Part shown: piece after piece, positions 58,320 through 64,000 of the stretch
Layout of the letters: the number at the start of each line of letters is the position of its first letter
Position numbering within the stretch: the first letter of the stretch is position 1
NCBI RefSeq assembly: GCF_037392515.1
Contig: NC_090282.1
Location: 31,981,054-32,045,053 of the forward strand
Direction: 5' to 3'
Length of the DNA stretch: 64,000 nt
DNA from: Haliotis asinina
Lineage: Eukaryota > Mollusca > Gastropoda > Lepetellida > Haliotidae
Translations under genes and position numbers: made by a program
The notes under the pieces: generated by a model
Seen by the model: the letters and a program-made list of their open reading frames with translations, nothing else
Database searches by the model: none
What the model was told of the DNA's origin: nothing

Positions 58320-58865
58320 ACTTGAGTGTTTTGTGAACATTGGATGAACATTGATATGATGACTTTAGTGTTTTGTGAAATAAAAATAAAAAATATATTA
58401 GTGATTAGTGTTTTGTGAAATACAAATATATACTAGGTAAGTATAATCAGTAGACTTTAGTGTTTTGTGAAATAAAAAATATATATATATTACTGATTAG
58501 TGTTTTGTGAAATAAAAACATATATTAGGTAAGTACAATCAGTAGACTTTAGTGTTTTGTGAAATAAAAATAAAAAATATATTAGTGTTTTGTGAAATAA
58601 AAACATATATTAGGTAAGTATGATCAGTAGACTTTAGTGTTTTGTGAAATAAAAACATATATATTAGGTAAGTAGACTTTATTGCTTTGTGAAATAGAAA
58701 CATATATATGAGGTAAGTAGACTTTAGTGTTTTGTGAAATAAAAATAAAAAATATATTAGTGTTTTGTGAAATAAAAACATATATTAGGTAAGTATGATC
58801 AGTAGACTTAGTGTTTTGTGAAATAAAAACATATATATTAGGTAAGTAGATTTTAGTGTTTTGTT
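58320..58865. repeat. ~50-bp tandem array, about 12 units
   Basis: Units contain TTTAGTGTTTTGTGAAATAA and, in most, ATATTAGGTAAGTA and ATCAGTAGAC; some are shortened. Open frames on the minus strand (FLFHKTLKST repeats) come only from the repeat. Confidence 0.9.
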
Positions 58866-58936
58866 TTGTCGGGCAACTGGGTGTTTAGATCACGAACTTT
58901 GTGTACCCTTCAGAGTACACTGGTCGAAAGCTATGA

Positions 58937-59178
58937 ATGCACAGTGTCATTTAGAAGTGGTCAAATGTAGCATATTTATTTGTACAGTTGGCATTACACT
59001 TTCTCTGAGGCGATGACTGAGCGGGTCAGGTGCTGGCGATTAGCTAGGTGCCTGACCCCGATCTGGTTTAAGTGGAATAAGACTTAACCTGACAAAGTAC
59101 TAGGATCTGCGCTTGACTGAGAAACTGTTATCCCGAATATAACATGTCTGTTACATAGGATCGCATTCCAAATGTCAT
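58937..59178 (+). mobile_element. composite: tRNA-type SINE between inverted arms (copy 2)
   Basis: Left arm GAATGCACAGTGTCATTTAG, then a SINE tail inverted (CATTACACTTTCTCTGAG), then the SINE body (GATGACTGAGCGGG, GCGATTAGCTAGGTGCC), SINE tail and the right arm TTCCAAATGTCATTGTG. Copy 1 at 19025-19215 has the arms without the SINE body. Confidence 0.6.
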
Positions 59179-60540
59179 TGTGTTTTCAAAGATACGCCTG
59201 CAGTAACTGAAAAGACAGAAGGCCTACTATACAAAACCAACATCGGACTGAAACATATACATAATAATACTTGTTTTATCAAGTGCAGAAACGTGAAGGG
59301 ATAATTAATATAAACACTTGTTTGCTATCCTAGATGCAAATATTTCACGGACGACGTTCAGTAATGTATAAGTGTACAAATAAATTAAACCAGCATACAT
59401 ATAATCAGCGTCGTTCCATCGATTTATCATTTAGAGTCATTTACGCCACACTTACATATTTATCCCAGTGTTTTTGTATGTGTACGTTGTATGATTGATC
59501 CTGCAATTTATGACCATAATTACACATTAAACAAATAATGAACAGCTCTTGTGACTTGTTTTCCGATCACCTACCCAAAGACACAAAGTATTACTTTTTT
59601 GTAGTATAGTACTACACAATGTTACAATGAAATGGGAATTTGTGTGAGAGTCAGAGGGAATGGCAAGGTTCTATCTTTTGAGACTGGTAATATATTTTGA
59701 AAAGTTTTAAAGCTGTTCCGAACATTCGGTTGCACACATCTGTAGAAATAAGTTGTGCATTGCATTAGTTTGAAAGAATCCACAAGCCTATATTTAGTCT
59801 CACATTCCCTGTAATATCATTTTCCCTAAATAGAAAAGAGCACTCCTTGCGATGCTATTTTAAGCACTAAACAAAGCGAGTCTAGATTTTATCAGTTTCT
59901 GAGTCTCCCATCTCACTGAGTCTCCTTTTCAGTTATGTGTGTTTATTTGTTGCTATTTAAATTATATAATTTCAGATACGTTAGTCTACAGCCCATATAT
60001 CGATCATGTCGAACAGAAACGAGATAATTCCCAGTTATTTCCAATTCAGCCTGAAACAGACTATAGATCGGAGCGCCCTCTTACGGAAAGGTTTGGCGTC
60101 ATCCTGGCGGATATGAAATATTTTTCGTGAACTCGGGGCCAGTTTTAATCATATCATTTCTAAACACTGTCCGGTAAATTGTACACATCAATACGATTAA
60201 ATCACCAGTTATCGACAGACAACAATGTTAACGTAAATAGGCACGTTGTTTGCCACTGTGCATAAAATCTGATTCACAGGTCAGACACTGAAGTCCCTTC
60301 CCCTTCTGTTCTCGCAGAAATACTTTTGTTCTTGATCGATCCCATTTCCTCCTGCCCATTCGCGTGAAAATACATTGATGGCGCATTAAATGACAGTGTT
60401 TTAAAAGAAGAATAACTGAATTTTATCCAGTGGTCTCTGTTATGCATGAACGTTTGCCTTCGACTCAGAAATGCACATTTATAATTAGCTTGAAATTGAA
60501 TCGCCTTTTAAATGAGACGTTTCTACTCCTAGGGTATAAG

Positions 60541-63442
60541 ATGGGTGACAGTGAGGATGAGTACGATACAAGGAGGAAAGGAAGAGACAAATTTCGACGT
60601 GAGAGAAATGATTATGATCGTCGAGATGACAGAAGAAGAGAGAACTGGGACCATGACAGGTCGGACTCATGATCATTATGACCTCGCGTTTGTTCAACGA
60701 ACACATACTTACATTGTTCTGACTTAATCAGTTTGGAGTTCATAGAATAGTTTCAGGAACCAGTGGTCCATCAGGATTTTATGCCCCAGCTGGAATATGA
60801 CCATGTATTTTGATTGTTGGGCTTGTTTAAAAGGGGACCCGTGAAGTTCCCGGGGTAGAATAGGCCCTCAGCAACCCATGCTTGCCATAAAAGGCGAATA
60901 GGCTTGTTGTAAGAGGTAACTAACAGGATTGAGTGGTCAGGCTCGCTGACTTGGTTGACTCATGTCATCAGTTTCCAATTACGCAGACTGATGCTCATGT
61001 TGTAAGTCACAGGATTGTTTGGTCCAGGCTGGATTATTTACAGACCGACCCACTTGAAAATAGTGAAAAAGTCTTTATGCAAATAACACACACAGGTTTC
61101 ACTTTTGATCAAATTTAAAATTAAATTAAATAAATAAACCATACAGGTGAAAGGAAATAGTATTTATGCCTTATACTTGTACTGTTTCATGTTACCTTTA
61201 TCTTCTAAGTGTTAACATTTTGACTGATCAAGATTTGATTGGTTCTACAATCATAACATAATTATTAATCCCGACACAGACGAGGTTCTGGTGGCCGGTC
61301 AAGGGATGCATGGAGCAGCAGAAGTAATCGTGACAACAGACGTGATCCATATGGGCGAGATTATGAGCCTCGTCGAAGAGAAAGGTTCAGCCCAACTCGT
61401 CATGACATGAGCCCTCCCCATGCTAAGCGTATGCGGAGAGACTGGTAAATATACTTGTTTATAAGTAAATTTGGCGAATAGTCTGATCACTTTAGAATAT
61501 TTTAGAATGTTATTGTTGCCAGTCCTTACATTGTATGAAATTCAGAATGAAAGTCCTGGGTTTGATCCTATTCTGATGTTAATATGTGCAGATTATGGAG
61601 TTAACAGGTTCAAATTTGATAGGACCACATGGATTCAAGGAGCATATGTTTTAATGCTGCCAGAAATCTTTGGACTTTGTATGAGATCATCAGTCTCCAG
61701 ACATCAGTTATTATGTAAACGTCTTATCATCTATAAATATGTGAAATCTGAAATGTTTTCCCCTTCATGTTTATGATTCATGTCTACATTGCCAGGGATG
61801 GAGGAGGCGGAGGTGGTGGTGGGGGAGGTGGCGGAGGAGGAGGTGGGGGTGGAGGCTATGGAAGCCACTATGACATGCCTTATGGAGCAGGGCCAATGCA
61901 TGCTGGAGGAGGCCACCCACACCATGAAGGTAACTGGGGACCTGGGCCGGACATGACAAACATTCAAGGTCCACCACAGCAGCAGGGAGGCTTCGGAAAT
62001 GTGCCCAACCAGGGAAGGTCAGTGAAAAGGACAAGTAGACTGTTATTAGAGTCAATGCAGAAATGTGTGCCCAGTTTTGGCAGACCTCCAATCTAAGTAA
62101 ACTTTGTCTCAGTATTATTTGTTACACTCCTCTACTGAGTCTAGAAGGAGGTCGCATCAGGTAACCTTTGAGATTGACCAATCAGAACACAGCTTACCAA
62201 ATCGTAAAAGTGACATATGCATAAACCTTTTGAACTTTTTCCTCGAAAAGGTTTTTAGCATTTTGGATGCTATTTTCTGTACAATGACTTCTGGGTGACG
62301 TACATGGAACACGTTGCGACACTGTCAACAGTGAGTAAACCATCTCTAAAAATAGCATTTTGTCAATATTGAAGGATATCAGCTTACCCAAGTATCGGTT
62401 AATGGTAACCATGTCATCAGAAAGCCCTAAGCGTAAATAATGCAGGTTAAATATCTGCGTTTTAGCAAATTTTCTTTTGTTGAGGGATCTGTGTCAGTGA
62501 CTGGGGAATTTAGTAAGTTCAGCCAAACTCTAAACAGTAGCTGTTGTCATATAGCTGTTGTCTGATTGGTTAAATCTGTTCGGCCATCTCATGCTTGATT
62601 GGACGGTCACGGGTCGCTCAAAGGTTGCCTGACGCGACCTCCTGCTAGGCTTTGTTAGACTCAGTAGAGGAGTATTGCAAATAGTACCATAACTGAGTAT
62701 ACTTAGACTGGGCATATGTATAGAATGGACCCATAGAAAAAGTATGAAGTGTGTCCAAGGGAACCTACTATGATATTCACCATTTTTTTGAAAGAACTGT
62801 AAAGGTTGTTTGGTTCATGGTAGTCTAACGCTGCACACAACAGTATTCCAGCTATATGGCAACGGTCTGTAAATAATCGACTCTGGACAGGACAGCCCAG
62901 TGACAATCATAATACACTTGAATCTACACTGACCTCATGGGCCCGTTAGTTGCCATTACTGACTGCAGGTTTAGACAAACCTGTAAACAAGATAATTTAC
63001 CCCCAGAAATTTACATGAATTCTACAGTGCCCCACATTACGTCATAGAGGTGCATCACTCTGATTTGTTGAAATGTTGTTTGTGGGAGAGAATTTGTAGA
63101 CTGTTGTCAGAAAATCAGTTTGAGGTAATTGAATGTGAAAATGAGTAGTTTTTATGATGGCATTTCATTTATAACGATGCCAGTAATGATAAAGGTATTT
63201 GTACCCTATTGAGTATATGTGATCTTTAAACAAGCAAATAAAATTGTTGATGTTTTGCTGTTTTGCAGAATGGATGTGGACTACCCGACCCAGCCTTCGA
63301 TGATGACATTCAAGCAGTACCTCACTCAGCAAGATGATAACATTAATGACCAAGATGCGATCAAGAAATATAATGAATACAAACAGGAGTTCAAGAAAAT
63401 TCAGATTAATGAGTTCTTTCTTGCCCACAAAGAAGAGGAATG
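60541..63442 (+). CDS. SRRT: Serrate RNA effector molecule homolog, ARS2 (partial, N-terminal ~226 residues)
   Basis: ARS2 binds the nuclear cap-binding complex and directs capped RNAs to processing, export or decay, including primary microRNAs. Exons 60541-60659, 61280-61444, 61796-62017 and 63269-63442 join in phase; the next exon lies beyond the window. The start MGDSEDEYDTRRKGRDKFR matches the family. It is followed by an Arg-rich stretch with RERFSPTRHDMSPP and KRMRRDW, a run of 19 glycines (~97-115), a Gly/Pro/His-rich segment, then the conserved DUF3546 start with MMTFKQYLTQQDD and FFLAHKEEEW. A splice acceptor (CCTAG) just before the ATG implies a non-coding first exon upstream. Introns 1 and 3 contain SINE and TIR elements. 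The human protein is about 870 residues, so only a quarter is present. Confidence 0.96.
60837..61052 (-). repeat. dispersed repeat family 1 in SRRT intron 1
   Basis: ACCCGTGAAGTTCCCGGGG, GAATAGGCCCTCAGCAACC, TTGGTCCAGGCTGGATTA, inverted relative to 43773-44042 and missing the outer end. Confidence 0.75.
62088..62710. mobile_element. second full copy of the 625-bp long-TIR element
   Basis: Colinear with 42515-43139 end to end: TTGAGATTGACCAATCAGAA, TTAATGGTAACCATGTCA and the end ATACTTAGACTG. Target duplication is not visible, so this copy is older or rearranged. It lies in SRRT intron 3. Confidence 0.75.
62815..62960 (+). repeat. partial dispersed repeat family 1
   Basis: CAGTATTCCAGCTATATGGC and GTCTGTAAATAATCGACTC, then GCCCGTTAGTTGCC. 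It stops where the Kolobok-like right end begins. Confidence 0.6.
62966..63225. repeat. right end of the Kolobok-like family (second copy)
   Basis: Colinear with 55921-56196, including CATTACGTCATAGAGG, ATTTGTACCCTATT and GAGTATATGTGATC, and ends at TTAA (63226-63229). The left end is missing. It lies just before SRRT exon 4 (63269). Confidence 0.65.
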
Positions 63443-64000
63443 GTATGTAGTTCTGGATCTGTGGTCAGCCTTTGACTGTAACAAAATATGACTCCTTGCA
63501 TTGCTTTATCTATTATATGAATAATGAGATTGATTCTTTGAATGTGCAAGATGAATTTTGAGGTCATTAAAAAAATTCTTTTGAGTAACGATGTCAGATG
63601 AATTTATATATTTTTTCAAAATTGTTCGTTTAATCTGTTATGAAGGATATAAAAATTATGGTAACGATCCAGGGATATGACACCAAGCCACAAACACGGA
63701 TTATGTTACCATATTTTTGTTCTTCATAACAGTTTAAATCTCTTGATGTTGTATTTTGTAATGAACATTGATGCATATCAAAGCGAACGGTAATACTGTG
63801 AACATATTGTGTAATCTCTTTGAAACATCACTTCGAAGATTGTTTGATTTTTAAGAATCTCTTTTTGTTTTGTTGTTTGTAAAGGGGATCAGGTTTATTT
63901 TTGTAAATGAGTGCATGATCACTATCTCCTATTTCATGTACATTCAAAATTTGGGTTGCTTGTATTGTCCATGTTCGAGAATTCAGTTAAACCCATATAT

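Larger units (their letters stand above)
57873..60540. other. spacer between SNRNP40 and SRRT
   Basis: Holds the SNRNP40 promoter, a tandem array at 58320-58865 and the composite SINE element at 58937-59178. The SRRT promoter and first non-coding exon should lie in the right part. A short open frame at 58115-58312 has repeated GGCGAAAACG stretches but no recognisable protein. Confidence 0.5.

Noticed and set aside
58539-58781. 80-residue minus-strand frame with repeated FLFHKTLKST
   Set aside because: The repeats follow the tandem DNA units; no start context or family similarity.
61767-62096. A separate 109-aa glycine-rich gene
   Set aside because: Its core is SRRT exon 3 with good splice sites; the parts outside 61796-62017 are intron read-through.

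Overview
This is a eukaryotic nuclear window, most probably from a gastropod mollusc and likely an abalone (Haliotis). Seven split protein genes with GT-AG introns can be read. All match deeply conserved animal housekeeping or cell-cycle proteins. The introns and spacers are AT-rich and packed with short interspersed repeats. One repeat family, with the GTGAGTGAGTGAG edge and the end that reads TTCACGGGT, is one I associate with abalone. That species link is recall, not a search.

Layout from left to right: MCM3 on the minus strand (14 coding exons, C-terminal part beyond the left edge); TSEN34 on the plus strand (6 exons), head-to-head with MCM3; an Emi1/Emi2-type F-box protein (FBXO5/FBXO43) on the minus strand (4 coding exons), tail-to-tail with TSEN34; POLR2K on the plus strand (3 coding exons), sharing a short promoter region with the F-box gene; TTC32 on the plus strand (3 exons); SNRNP40 on the minus strand (9 exons over 16 kb); and SRRT/ARS2 on the plus strand (4 coding exons before the right edge). 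Exon phases close across each gene's joined exons and give 287 aa TSEN34, 386 aa FBXO5-like, 61 aa POLR2K, 144 aa TTC32 and 349 aa SNRNP40. MCM3 and SRRT are cut by the window ends.

The genes form no pathway cluster. Two themes recur: S-phase and cell-cycle control (MCM3 licensing helicase, Emi-type APC/C inhibitor), each with E2F-like promoter sites, and RNA metabolism (TSEN34, POLR2K, SNRNP40, SRRT). Candidate promoter signals lie just upstream of the start codons: E2F at MCM3, E2F/CDE-CHR/CCAAT at FBXO5, ETS and NRF1 at SNRNP40, and YY1 at TSEN34.

The accessory content is mostly in introns. There are at least three SINE-type families, a long-TIR family with an exact 10-bp target duplication in one copy, TTAA-flanked elements including a Kolobok-like one with a THAP-type reading frame, fossils of DIRS-like and Penelope-like elements, LINE fragments, several tandem arrays beside splice sites, and a composite in which a tRNA-type SINE sits between inverted arms. 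I found no CRISPR array, rRNA gene, stand-alone tRNA gene or clear new gene system. The strongest leads are the THAP/TTAA element, the inverted-repeat element at 38.1-38.7 kb that carries a small ATG-plus-donor unit, and the cell-cycle promoter between FBXO5 and POLR2K.
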